From Mansonella perstans (taxonomy: Eukaryota; Nematoda; Chromadorea; Rhabditida; Onchocercidae): a DNA stretch of 64,000 nt. Shown here piece by piece: positions 52,129 to 64,000 of this stretch. The number at the start of each line of letters is the position of its first letter. The stretch's first letter is position 1. The stretch is from the NCBI GenBank assembly GCA_037074765.1, contig JBAMDO010000103.1:62001-126000 (forward strand). The letters are read 5' to 3'. Both the position numbers and the translations under genes were made by a program. The notes below the pieces were generated by a model. That model searched no databases and was not told the DNA's origin. It saw nothing but the letters and a program-made list of their open reading frames with translations.

Positions 52129-54859
52129 GGAACGAAAACTTCATTGTTTTAAATTAAGAAATATCTAGGAGCTGTCGTTCGTTTGACAGTAATCGTGTAG
52201 CATAAATCAATTTTTGTTTAACTATATCGTATTCTTCATCGATGCTTCATGCAGAACCTTTTCAGGAATTGATATATAGCCCCACGGTTTATAATTAACT
52301 AAGCATATTAACACGTAATGCACCCATATTATTAATTTGCGTCCATAAAGTCTTATCGAGTTTGGTTTGCATTCCCTTACTTTAATTAGTTGTTGAAAAC
52401 TCAAACTTTTGGGGTTTCCAAATCTTTGGCTAGTAAGCAGTTTAAATGAAATCCGTAATTCATGTCGGCTCTTTTCTCCTCAGAACAGAATCCGTTCAAG
52501 ACAATGCATTAGGAAACTAGCGGGTATAGTGTATGTCGCTATGCGTATAAATCACTTTGAATAATTAGTTCACTAAACTTTTCCAAAGTTGATAAATCTG
52601 CAATTCACTTTTTATTCCGTCCTTAAATGAAAGAGATATTTCAATTTTTAACTCTCAGGCGACAGCTTTTTTTTTCATTGATCAAAAAACTAAATTAACG
52701 ACCAAAACTGTTTTAAATCCGAAATTTCCAGAATGAAATACATTCAGTTCATGTAGATGGCAAAACGTACCGTGTTATACAAGTATCGTAAATTGATGAA
52801 TTTTGATAATTTAACAGCTGAAAAATCATTCGATCGTGCTTAAGAAATTTCAGGTTTAAATAAATGTTCACTGAGATTGGAAATTTTAAGGTAAGAAGGA
52901 ATATAGCACAAAATTAAAAATTCAAGTGATGCTACCACAACTTCTTTTGAGGATCAGATCGTTTACGCCGTTAAAGAACTACTCACTTTGTTAAATATGT
53001 AAAAAGAGGAAAGATATATGTAAAATCTTTTCAAATACAATTAAAAAAATATGAATTCAAGACCAAAACGTTAATCCTAAAAATTTGTGGTGAGAAATAA
53101 ACTCAAAATTCTTCAAAAGAATTGGGAAATATGACTTTTATTGTAAAAAATGGATGTAAGTAATTGTCAAGAAAACCAAACATTCAATGATATCTTGGTT
53201 ACACTAGCGCTTTTGAACTTAATAAAACATACTGTTCGAACTCTTTTGACCTTCATTTTATGCTTCCTGATTTCATCTGCAGTAATGAGTAGGATCAATT
53301 TTTCAATATTTAATATTCTATTGTTTTCAACTAACAGTTATGCTTACGAACTATATCCAAACAGCTTCTGTTTGTCATTCAGATGTCAAATATTGGAAAA
53401 AACTTGAAGTCTCTAGTTTCTTTTTTATTTACATTTTATCATTGATAAATCAATAATCGCTGGATGGAAGTATTAATAAAAAATGCGAATTTTTAGCAAG
53501 AATATTAATTATCAATTCCTACACAAAATGACACATTGCTTTAATAGATGCATAAATAATGGTGTTTAAAGGATGGCTAAGCGCACTTCTCATGAAGTAC
53601 GAGAAGGTTCAGTTCATTTGCTGATTCTTATATCCAATTCAACAAGCAAGCACTCGTTGCGGCATTAAAATTCATCATTTAGCATCATTAGTAAACATCG
53701 AACGAGTTTTTGTTGACTGTTATTATCGTAATCTCTCCTGATAAATAAGTGATGCTCGCTTGTTGTTACCGATGAGAATAATGTTTTAGTACCATTCATC
53801 AGCTAATTTATATTAGCGGATCCCAAATATTGAATTGCAAAATAAGCTATTTTCTCCCAAGTTAAAATTTTACAGTATTTTTCGGGAACAAACTACTATG
53901 AGATACTTCATCGCCTAAGTAGATTACTGTACAGTTATATTCAAAATTTTGCAACATACAATGCTTTCCTAGCTTTCCATCTCCAAAATGTAATTCCATG
54001 TCAAATTTTTGATCCATTCTCTGCAAGAACATAACATGAAATTAGTGAAGTGTGACAAGGATTACTCTTTTAAATAAAAACTGAACTTATTTCATAGGAC
54101 AAAAATCTAGTGAAGCGACTTGCAGAAGCGTCGCATTCGCTATAGCAATTTTTCATTTCATTGGAATTTTTTACATAGGGATATAAATCATTCTTCCCTA
54201 TAAACAACTGACATTGAAAAATAGTACGAGAATTTAAATGAATTAAAATGAGAGAAAAATCTCCCACAAAGCTTAGCAACAATACTTGCGCCGATAAGCA
54301 ATCCTGATCCACCATTCAGTAACGATCAGAAAGAACTTTAGCTAAACAAGGAGTTTTTACTGATGTAGAATTATTGACATGCTGACCTTTTTATCTTACC
54401 CTTTCTCTTCTGATCCAAAAATTTATAGTTATTATTATAGGTTCATATCTAATAAAAGTCATTTAAATTGGTAACACTTGTTTAAATGTATGAAAGGTGC
54501 TATATTCTTTAACCTATTTTCAGTAGCCAGATCATACCGTATAAAATTTTTTATCTGTAAATAAGAAACAGATGCCATTGCTTACGATGATGTATCGATC
54601 CATTCACAGATTTCTTCCGCTATTTTTATTTCTTTTTTTTTTTTTTTTTTTGTATGGATTTATGAGTTTATTTTCCTACTATTGAAAACTTCTCAAAATA
54701 GATTTAATTTTCTGGTGAATTAATATTTAGAATAGAAAATATATACAAAAAGTATAAAATTTCTTAGCTCCTTCAGCAAAATTTTTTTTGTACCCATAGA
54801 TTTTATGCTAATAAATTTGTTCATTTATTGTTCAGACAATCGATCATGAGTTATGCACA

Positions 54860-54914
54860 GAGCATTCCTATAATTAATGCCAGCAATAAATGCCTAGGAA
54901 TGCTCCTAGGCATT
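54860..54914. repeat. Two overlapping perfect 11-bp inverted repeats (mutually exclusive hairpins)
   Basis: Hairpin 1 pairs gagcattccta (54860-54870) with taggaatgctc (54895-54905) across 24 bases. Hairpin 2 pairs aatgcctagga (54889-54899) with tcctaggcatt (54904-54914) across 4 bases. Both matches are perfect, and the arms share 54895-54899 and 54904-54905, so only one can form at a time. Confidence 0.85.
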
Positions 54915-57900
54915 GGTTTACACTAGATTCGATGCTCTCTCTTCTGCTCGCAATCCTTATCGGTTTGCTGAAATCATATGGAACAATGTTTTTACTGCTT
55001 TATCAGTTAGTCAATCTGCCTCAGGAAACTTAAACACTGCCATATTTCTATGTTGACAGGAAGGGAGAGCTTATTATTCTAATTTCAAATCGCACAATTT
55101 ATTCAACAATCAATTTCTTCAAATATTCTATTCTCGTCCATTACGCTAACTGCTGACTTTTTAGTTGACAACTGGATCGATCAGTGAGGGACCTGTATCA
55201 TGGGTAAAAACCCGAAGTTTTAAACAAGACATACAATGCATATAAGTACGCCAAATACAAATTTTCTTGTCATTTTAACCTACATAGATTGGGAAGCGAA
55301 ATAATAGCTTCAATACTATGATAAGGATAACGGCAAAGGTTGTCAAGTAAATTTTTCGTTTTATGGCATGCCATGATTATCGTTGAATGATACAGGACAT
55401 TCTGTTCAAAATATATATGCTCATAGTTGTGATCAGTGATGAGCAGTTGCATATTACTGTTCCATCGTTCCTTATTTTCAGTTGAACCTACAGAAAACAT
55501 TCATCTACTAAGTTAGAAATAGCAAGAAATGTCAATTATTTTATATGCGTAATAATATTTAGTGAACTGAGCTTACAAAACATTGTGGATATCGCGATAC
55601 TGGGTGAAATATTCGATTAAAAACATTGGATTATTGCTGAGCTTCTTGGAATCGAATTTAACATGTTTTATTATTGTATTTGAATAGTGTTCGTAATGTG
55701 ACATGTGCATGTAGTTCAGGTTGGAGAAATCCCGAAAGGGAAGTGCAATTCCGCTATGATATTCTACAATTCTCCATTAACGGGGATAAATTCTTTCATT
55801 ATTCCATAATTATTATTTGAAATGTCTTTCTAAAGAGCATATCAAAAATTGTTTCTTAGAATGTACTGGATGGTGGAGAAAATGTTTATTTAGCTTCAAA
55901 CAAGAAATATTAATATTAAATCTCGACTTTTGTATCGTTGTTTCTCCATCCATGAAATTAGATACACATAATTTAGAACTTTATAAATTATCTATTTTTC
56001 TTTTATGAAAATGTAAGCTTCATTAAGGACGAGTGCAAGTAATTTGATAGGACACAAAATGAAAACATTTATTGTGTAATTTATTACTGCGGAAATATAG
56101 TTTACAAGATCTGATTTTGTTTTGGATCAAATTAACGTTTGTAGAACTGCTTAGATTTTAACGCATTGTTAGGTGGTGATTAAAAACATTAAAATGCACG
56201 ATATTTACCTCAGTATCGTACTACTTACTTGATGCTTTCAAGATTGCCTAATTTGTTGCCAAATCAAATTAATTACTTAAAAATTTCTTTATTTAAGAGT
56301 CTTTTCATGTAGATAGATGCTTATATACTTCATCAAATTTCTTTAAGTTACAACTATTTATCAATTATCCCAAAAAAGCATGTGATTACACGGGATGCTA
56401 TGCAGGATTTCAAACGAGAAATAAGTGCAATTATTTCAGAATTTTTAAGCTAAATACAAAGAATAAATATCTTTTAGTGTAACGACCACTTTATATCCTT
56501 TAATGCGACAACCACTTTGAAAGCAACCGGACCAGATCTAAACAATCAGATGGAAAGAGACATTATAATGATCGATTGATATCTGTTTACATATTTGTTG
56601 TATGCATAGCAGTAGTATCCATCTGGCAGGGATGTTAACCATGAAACATAAGTTGCCTTCTCTTTGAGGACTAAACGTCACTCGTCCCGTTGAGCTTATT
56701 ATTTGCTAACAAGAGCGCACGTCTTAGATGTGAAAATATCGAGTTGTGCTGAACATTGTCCATCGCTTTCAACGCATTCATTCCATTTATAACTGCCACT
56801 GTCTTCTATTTACACCTTTACCAGACAGCACTTTTAAATGGATTGCTAAGAAAATGCCATTCAAATGAAAGACGTATTAGGCAATTTTCCTGCCTACTTT
56901 AATACTGAGCTCTGAGTTATTGCACTTGGCATTTATCTTGTTTAAAATATTCAAAGAATTTAATTGATTAACAGCTATGTTATTGTTTTTTTTTTTTTAT
57001 TGTAGGATTGGTTGCGTATATGAATTTTTCGGCTGCCCATGTTATGTTTTTATAGTTTTACATCAGATGTTTTTTAGATGAATGATAGCTTTAAATCATT
57101 ATTTGTTTTTCATTTGAGATTAACTGTTACTCGAATTATTTTAAATTTTAAAATTTTAAAAAAGCATTTACAGTAATCCAACATGATGAAATTTTCCAAT
57201 AATAAAATTTTCCTGTAGTATATGAATTCATCGAGTTATAGTCATTCAAATCGTATTATATTATGGGAACACTTTAATGAAATTATAATTTAGACAACTC
57301 TTTTCATCACTCCAATGGACATATAAATTGAAGTTCTGGTATTGAGGTACCTCAAGTGAACAAATAATTAATGATGCTTACGACCATATATTGTTTCTCA
57401 GAAAAAGCTTACAGTTAGAGCTTTTCTACTTTAAGTGTAATGTTACATTGTGGAAATTCAAGGATTAATCTTATTTATTTACCACTTATAATTACTAAAG
57501 AATAAAAAGCATATTTCTTGGACTATTTAATGTCAAATATTGCTAAATTCTTATACTTCTTAACTGGCGAATATAGAGCAGATACTTCATTTGTAAGCTG
57601 AAAAAAGAATTAGCTAAATGTTTCATAAAGTCAATTCAATTTTTTCGATTCCTGAATGCAAAAGTTTTGTCAACCAATCTTAAAAAACTTCATCATTATT
57701 CGGATTGCGTGCAAATTACTAGAAAACTTGTCAATTACAATAGATTCAGCAATGTGAGATATGAATTACTTTTCTTCATTTTAGCAATATTGCTTTACTT
57801 AATATTTACAATCATGGACACCATGAAAAAGATCAGCGCAGTTCTCGTATAGCGTATAGACTTTTAATTTGCTTTGAAAAGATAATTAAAAACTCAAAAA

Positions 57901-58245
57901 ATCTTTGCAAACGTAGTATTCATTTAAATAACTTTTCATTTAAATAAGTAGAGACATTTCAATAAAAAGTTGGCCGTCTTTGAATTACTTTTACGAGTAC
58001 TCTAGATACCGTCATAAAGATTTCGCAGGCCTAATATAGCAAAAAAAAAAATGGAAAATTCCCAAATCTTTTTTTGGGGAAAGATTTCAAAAAGTACTCT
58101 TTGAAATTGTTCAAGAATATATCGAAATCAAACCAACGCGAAAAACTGTGCAAGGGAACAGCCATTTTTCTGTTTTCTAAAAAAGTATTTATATCTTTTT
58201 GGAGACATTGGAGATTTTTCAAGTTAAAAATATCGTTTAACTTGT

Positions 58246-58503
58246 TTAAATTAGAAATTTTACGGCGAGGAAATTATTTGCCTCCACCGAAACTTTTAAA
58301 GTTCTATGACCAGCGATCAGAGCTGCACACTTATGGATTTTTGCTTGTTCTTTTCGCAACACTTCCGCAATCGATGCAATCGATGCTTTTTACACCTTTT
58401 CGATCATTACTTCTTTCACACTTTCCACACTGTACTTATTTCTCCGCATTTGACCCCTCTGGTAATTTTCTGTCCATTCAATCGAACAACCATTGAAATG
58501 CAC
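58246..58503 (-). pseudogene. Coding-like minus-strand stretch with one internal stop; unidentified
   Basis: The frame runs from 58503 to the TAA at 58248-58246 with a single TAA at 58392-58390. The part before it includes RGQMRRNKYSVESVKEVMIE, and the part after includes IAEVLRKEQAKIHKCAALIA. The composition (A, E, K, R, V, H) is unlike chance frames in this AT-rich DNA. The complementary strand is also open for 140 codons (58074-58496) without an ATG at its start, which is common opposite true coding sequence. I do not recognise the product. A decayed exon or pseudogene is the simplest reading. Confidence 0.3.
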
Positions 58504-58909
58504 TTATTAGTTTTTGAATGAAAAAAGAAAGTTCTTAAATTAACTTGATTTTAGGGAATCATCTGAATGATAAAAAGCATTGAATTTGATACCATATAAA
58601 AAGATATTTGAAAATTCAAGAAATCTGGTATATCCTAATTGAGGCGTCGGAAATTTTGATACATTTCAGTTTCACATCAGAAATATGATGTTCCAGAATC
58701 CGTGAAATTCAGTTCTGGCTTGTTAGTTCGCATAAAATTTAGCTTAAAGGGACAACTTCTGAAAGATACTTGTTCATTCTTATTTCCAGAAAAAAAAATT
58801 TTGCTCAGACATCCATCACGTCATCCATCTCATCATTCATCACATAGGTACAGAATGATGAGGGAACAAGTATCCATCCAGAAGTGTCTGAAAAAATTAA
58901 TTAACAGCT

Positions 58910-59004
58910 AAATAGATGATTGTATCCAGGTTACTTTAATTTATCCTAACATAGATGATTGGTAAATAGATGGTTGTATCCAGGTTACTTTAATTTATCC
59001 TAAC
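58910..59004. repeat. 54-bp-period direct duplication
   Basis: A 41-bp block starting aaatagatg and ending tttatcctaac occurs at 58910-58950 and 58964-59004 with one mismatch. A partial atagatgattgg lies between. Confidence 0.9.
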
Positions 59005-59345
59005 TGGATCAGTCGTAATTGATTTGAAAGCAATTTTCTTGCGCTTATTTGAAAAAGTATCTAGGGATTGCAAATGTTTAGCGACATGAATGATTCAACA
59101 AACACTTCTTAAATCGTGATAAAATCGTCAGATTGGATTTCAACAAAGAAACTGGTTGAAGTGAAATCCATTTTATAACACTAGCAATGCTTGAATTTGT
59201 TGCATTGTTGTATGTAATAAAGCAAGTTGTTCAGTTTTTCCATACAAAGTGAAGTATTTTTGATGATTCTGTAATTCTATAGATATATACAGCTCATAAG
59301 TGCTGGTCAATTTTTGTATTACTCCTTTTCATATTCTGATTCAGT

Positions 59346-59470
59346 ACCTAAAAGTAATGCCTTAATTATGTCTTAGTGATACCCCAGTTATTAATGATTT
59401 AATGACTATTGTTAATTATGCCTCAGTTATGTCTTAGTGATACCTCAGTAATTAATGATTATTAAAAATT
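59346..59470. repeat. Imperfect duplication containing TATGTCTTAGTGATACC
   Basis: Two diverged copies about 60-65 bp apart share attatg, tatgtcttagtgatacc, cagt and attaatgatt in the same order, followed by aatgac. Confidence 0.8.
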
Positions 59471-59838
59471 TAATGACCATATGTTAATTGCTATACTGTT
59501 TAGTTGATAGCGAAATTGCATTTCGCTTCTGATAAAAGTTAATGAGAAATTAAATAATTAAATAATTGCGGCATTAATTATTTTACTATATTTGGTTAAT
59601 TTTGGCAATACCCAAAATGTTGTATGTTACTGTACACGCATATATGGTACACGCGCATATGCATGCAATGTATAAGTGCCGTATGCGTTTCATTTGTTAC
59701 GAGTAGGCATTTCATTTCATTCAACGAGCATTATCAGAAAATCTCGATGTGTTTTCCCCGTCATACTTTCTGTCTGTTCCATGAATTTTCTATGAGGTAT
59801 GCGGTGTAACGATCATTTCAGTCCGAGGAATTAATGAA

Positions 59839-59987
59839 CAGCACGGAAATAAGATAATAAGAGAGGTTTAGTAGTGGGAGAGAAAAGAAGGGAAGCAGGA
59901 ACTGAGGGAAACCATGAAGAGTAGATTAGAGGGGAAATGGGAAAAGAATGAAATGCAGACAGGAGGAAAGAAAAGGGAGAATAAAAC
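59839..59987 (+). other. Purine-rich tract about 0.8-0.9 kb upstream of MRP5
   Basis: About 150 bases in which A and G dominate strongly, with many AGAGG, GGGA and GGAAA groups. It is unlike the surrounding T-rich DNA. It may be a promoter-proximal or nucleosome-related feature, or a degenerate GA satellite. Confidence 0.5.
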
Positions 59988-60125
59988 CATCGTCACCAGT
60001 ATTCAGTGCTCTTGATGCCAGTTAGTTTAAGTTTAAAATCTCGGGGGTAGGGACCGATTATTGAGTAATGGCAACAGCATGCCAACTAATATAAAATCTT
60101 AAAGGTCATTGAAGACACAACATCC

Positions 60126-60160
60126 TATCATATCATATCATATCATATCATATCATATCA
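60126..60160. repeat. (TATCA)7 pentanucleotide satellite
   Basis: Seven exact TATCA units, ending about 620 bp before the MRP5 start codon. Confidence 0.95.
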
Positions 60161-60783
60161 TTATCATATATAATTATTTCCCTGTTCATTAAGATTATCC
60201 TTCTGTATTTTTATTACAATAGTTTTGTTCTTCGTTTACTAAAAATTTTTTTTCATATTTTTTCCATCAGCAAAGGAAAACTTTTCTAGCAGTAATAATT
60301 GGAACCCACTCCTAATTGTAATATTTCATTCGTTTTTAGATTTTCAAATCAATCATCTTTTTCTAACTTCATTTTCAGCACTCATTTTCAGAATGACGGG
60401 GCAACAGAATCGTTCGGAATGTTTCGAGTCCTTATGCGTTTCATTTTCATATTTCTTTCTCTTTTTAAAATTTAGATCCAATTCCTGTTATTTTTTCATT
60501 TTCATTCCATTTCATTTTAATTTATCGTATTAGTGTATTAAATGAATTTAATTTGCACATAAGGAAAATTACCTCAATAATCTATGCTATTTTTCTCGCA
60601 TTTATTCTTTTTTTTTTTTTTTGGAACAAGAATTTATAAGATGAGAGGAAATATTTGCTTGCGTTCTCATTGTTTTTATTATGATCCGCAAATAACGACT
60701 ACATATCGCAGATTCCCACTATAAAGTATCCAGCAATTTGATTTTTTCAGTCAATACACATATAATAATAATTTCATCGCTAC

Positions 60784-63700
60784 ATGGATTTGGAAGTAGC
60801 TTTACAAAGGGCTTCAGAAGATGAAGGAGAGAGTCAGTATGATGAAGTGTATCCGGGACGAGTACTCAAGTTAGTTTTACATTTTTCATTCTTATTTATA
60901 ATTCTGGTCGCAATTTAAATACCATAACCACATCCGATTTTTCTTGCGATAAACTGTACACTAATTCAAAATTTAGCCGAAATTCTTTCATCCATAAAAT
61001 AAATTTTAAATCCAAATTTCAAGCTTGTGATTTTATGAATAAAAAACCTCATTCCTTCGGATCATTTCAAACCGGCGTCATTTTTCGTTCCAGGTCTTCC
61101 TTACTTAAAACGAGAAGTGTTAAAAGTAAAGTATTTAAATTATAATTGATTTCGGAAAACAAATTTGGTTTCGTAAAATCAGTGAAGTGTGTTGATAAAA
61201 AAGAGATATGATAGCTATAGTAATATGACGAATTATGTGATGTAATCTCGTAAAGTCTTATTTAATATGGTCTTTTCGTTTACAGAACGATTTGATGTGT
61301 TTTTATATTCATTTTATAAGATATTTTCTGTGCCGGGAAAAGGTTTGTAAAGCATTGAAATGTTTTAAGAATATACGTTGTTGAGAGAGATTCTCTTTTC
61401 TGTTTCTGGTGAAAATATCATTTGCATCAGATAATTGTTGATGTTTCTTGAGGGTTGTACTCACTACATCTTTTGCAATTTCAGAGGTGAAAATACGCCG
61501 CGTAGCGCTAAAATTCGATATATGAAGGGATGTCATGAACCAAAAACATTCGCGCGTTACACTTCCAGTCTAAAAAATATGATACCTTTGCGGACTTTTC
61601 ATAAGTTAGTTTCTTTTAGGTTAACAATTAGGTGCGTTTATAACAATTTTCAATGGTATAATAAAAAAAGTAAAGTAAAGAAAAGAAGGAAAATACTTGG
61701 TAAATTTCACATCGATATTAAAATCCGGATTTTTTTTTTGAAGTTTTATTAGCAGAGCTTACTTGCATATTGTGTGAACTTAATTTTATGCAAACATTAA
61801 CAAGTTGTTTACAGACACGAGCGTTCAAGAGCAAGTAAAGTCGACGAGTCGGGTTTATTTTCATTTATAACCTTCAGCTGGATATTTCCATTACTATGGG
61901 ATGCATTTAGAGGTCGCTTAAGTCAAGATCACGTGTGGGACTGCAGCATTTATGACGCATCTAGTGTTAATTTGGCAAGGTAGCCTTTATTTCTATTACT
62001 TTCCATTTTTATTAAGCGTTTATCATGGATGGAATACTAACTAGTTTTTGACTTCATTTTTGTCAGAGCACTTCTTTCAGTTTTAGTATCGGTTTCTCGG
62101 AATCGAACTTTTACTTTCAGAAGGATCGTAATGATAGATTAAAAGAAGATGTTTTTTTCCCGCAAATTTAGATGTGAGCGGAGCAAATTATCTTTAATCA
62201 ATCATCAATCATTTTAAGGTTTGAATATTTATGGAAGCAAGAACTTCTGCAACGGCCTAACGAACCATCGCTTTTTCGAGTCGTATGCCTCTTCGTAAAA
62301 ACGAGAATTTGTGTTGCCTGTTTCATCTTTCTGTTTTGCCTACTCTTTGGCTTTATTGGTCCAATGTATTTTGTGAAAGGGTTGATATCATTTGCTGAGC
62401 AGTTACCTCTTTTTAATGTGCATCCCAATCTTGGTTTTGGCATTTTCTTGGCTTTTGCGATTCTAATAGTAAGTGAAATTTATTTTATAATTCCGAGCTG
62501 AAATTTATTGTAATTTCAGTTAGAAGTTACTTTCAATTATTTTACAGCAGTTTCGATATTCAGTTTTTTATTTTCCTTATCGAAAATCGAGTAATTTTAC
62601 ACTTTTTAGGTTGAAACAGTGCGAGTACTGTCATATGGAGCTACATGGGCTGTAAGCTACCGAACGGGTATAAGAGTTCGTGGAGCTTTACTCGCTTTAC
62701 TGTACAAACAGTTGATCAATGTGCGCTCATTGAGAGCAAAAACTGGAGCCGAAGTTTGTGGTAGTCCAAATCTCAACAGTGCTAATTTTATAATGACCTT
62801 CAAAAGTTTATATCTCTAACAGACATACCTTGATAAGTAGGAATAGTACGACTTGCATCTTTTGATCTGTGGCTGACATATTTGCCTCTGTATCATTTCC
62901 GTTCTATACGATGATTAGAAAATAGATTAACTCTTTATTTTCATTTTGAATTCTGACAAGATTTTATTACATCAGATCTACTTTTTGGTTTATCTTTATT
63001 TTCTTCGGCGAAGAGAATGTTTTTTGCCAGGTGGTGAATATTTTTGCGAATGATGGGCAGCGTTTACTTGATGCAGTTTCATTTGCACCATTGGTACTGG
63101 TTGGACCTTTGGTGCTAATTGCTGGAGTAATCTATCTTCTGACTGTTATTGGACCATGGTCATTGTTAGGGATATTCACATTCCTTATTTTTGATGCCAT
63201 ACAGGTCAGTGGTTAAAGAATTTCGAGTCTCCGCACTTAGGAAAATTAAAATTTTGTTTAAGTATATATGCTATTTATGACTGTTGAATAAATTTTTTTT
63301 GTAAGATTTTTGCCTAGTTATTCAATTTGTTGTGTCAGTAATTCGATTTCTAGTTCGCGCTTGGCAAGACTTTGGTCCGCTTCCGAATTTCAGCAATCCA
63401 AAAAACTGAAAAACGGGTAAAAGTTCACTTCAAGAAATTTATGCAATCTGACATAAAAGCGAAAATGCTAAAAACGAAAAATCAGGAAGCATTTATCTCA
63501 TCAAGTTCATCGATATTTGATCCGAATATACAGTTCGAATAGAATGTTAAACTTAGCTGAGATAAATATGGAATAGGAACGAGAATTTTACTTTTGTGAT
63601 ACATACAGTGATAAAAATGATATAGTTTAAGGTGTTAAATATTTTCTTATGCTTCTACGAAGAATCCACGAAGAAAATTAAAATTTTTAATTAGGAAAAA

Positions 63701-63865
63701 TTAGAGGTTTAGTTAGTTAAAAATTAGAAATCTGTTTACTTTGCAAGACCTCTTCATATCCTAATATCATAATTTTTTAGATAAATTTACTGGGTGAAAT
63801 AATTCGTTGCATTCGACTTATAAAGATGAATGCATGGGAGGACTCGTTCACTAATACAGTAAAAG
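60784..63865 (+). CDS. mrp-5: ABCC5/MRP5-type ABC transporter, N-terminal part (runs off right edge)
   Basis: ABCC exporter. C. elegans MRP-5 exports heme from the gut, and mammalian ABCC5 exports cyclic nucleotides and other anions. Exons seen: 60784-60869, 61485-61604, 61815-61979, 62219-62468, 62610-62753, 63031-63204, 63354-63416, 63781-63865, all in phase (about 362 residues). There is a short N-terminus with no TMD0, as in MRP5: DEVYPGRVL, KVDESGLFSFITFSWIFPLL and SQDHVWDCSIYDASSVNLAR. The first transmembrane domain follows, with FIGPMYFVKGLISF, SYRTGIRVRGALLALLYKQL, NIFANDGQRLLDA and GEIIRCIRLIKMNAWEDSF. These match the ABCC5 order closely. The start ATG at 60784 precedes MDLEVALQRASEDEGESQYD. 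The second half of TMD1, both NBDs and TMD2 are outside the window. Confidence 0.93.
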
Positions 63866-64000
63866 GTTGGCTTTTGTTATTTAACGGATACTTTGGAGTT
63901 TAGAAATGGTTTTTGTCCTATTCGAGGCAAACTTTCTGCTGCGAAGCAAGAAAGATAGGTTGGGCTTCATTGCTTTATATCTTATACATTCATTTCATGT

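Larger units (their letters stand above)
52129..60783. other. 8.6 kb gene-poor interval before MRP5
   Basis: No exon with family resemblance was found on either strand. Short ATG frames (53150-53407 plus, 54315-54070 minus) are hydrophobic or irregular and unrecognised. The interval holds two overlapping inverted repeats, two direct duplications, a coding-like minus-strand stretch, a purine-rich tract and a pentamer satellite, all listed separately. The right end should include the promoter and any outron of the MRP5 gene. Confidence 0.6.

Noticed and set aside
53150..53407. Plus-strand 85-codon hydrophobic frame with ATG
   Set aside because: The leucine/isoleucine/phenylalanine content is typical of translated AT-rich noncoding DNA. 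A gtaag right after the start could even be a donor. No support.
61309..61536. Minus-strand frame near the start of MRP5
   Set aside because: It overlaps MRP5 intron 1 and exon 2 on the other strand, and has no ATG context or family resemblance.

Overview
This looks like a piece of a nematode nuclear genome, most likely from a filarial or other spirurid worm. The DNA is very AT-rich. Genes are split into many short exons by introns of roughly 100-1000 bp, with gtaagt-type donors and T-rich ...ttttcag acceptors. Gene starts often lie a few bases after an isolated ...tttcag, as expected for spliced-leader addition. The encoded proteins are ordinary animal proteins with nematode counterparts. 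The species cannot be settled by reading alone.

Layout, left to right. (1) 465-1063, minus: the first two exons of a UTP18 (U3 snoRNP WD-repeat) gene that runs off the left edge. (2) 1146-1594, plus: an unrecognised, apparently frameshifted open frame. (3) 2552-16575, minus: a complete ABCA-type full ABC transporter of about 31 exons and about 1,550 residues. (4) 16576-24968: an 8.4 kb gene-poor interval with microsatellites, a 74-bp tandem duplication and a poly-T insertion flanked by a direct repeat. (5) 24969-28841, plus: a complete 12-exon beta-arrestin (420 aa). (6) 28842-35405: gene-poor apart from one clear but unidentified 3' terminal exon on the minus strand. (7) 35406-44550, minus: four genes head to tail, in transcription order a TIMM9/TIMM10B-like small Tim chaperone, exosome RRP41, exosome RRP4 and 6-phosphogluconolactonase. 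The first two are only 70 bp apart, which suggests an operon or dicistronic unit. (8) 44824-49072, plus: splicing factor SLU7 (14 exons), divergent from the Tim gene. (9) about 49756-52128, plus: a PLPP6-type PAP2 lipid phosphatase. (10) 52129-60783: an 8.6 kb gene-poor interval with repeats, competing hairpins and a possible decayed gene. (11) 60784 to the right edge, plus: the first eight exons of an ABCC5/MRP5-type transporter.

Functional themes. Several genes serve RNA metabolism: UTP18 in rRNA processing, RRP4 and RRP41 in the exosome that trims and decays RNA, and SLU7 in the second splicing step. Two ABC exporters flank the window; in C. elegans the MRP-5 type exports heme. The rest cover receptor signalling and endocytosis (arrestin), the pentose phosphate pathway (PGLS), mitochondrial import (small Tim) and isoprenoid/phospholipid phosphate metabolism (PLPP6).

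Exon boundaries were derived by hand from reading-frame continuity, GT/AG signals and resemblance to known families. Nearly all join in phase. Uncertain joins are flagged in the entries.
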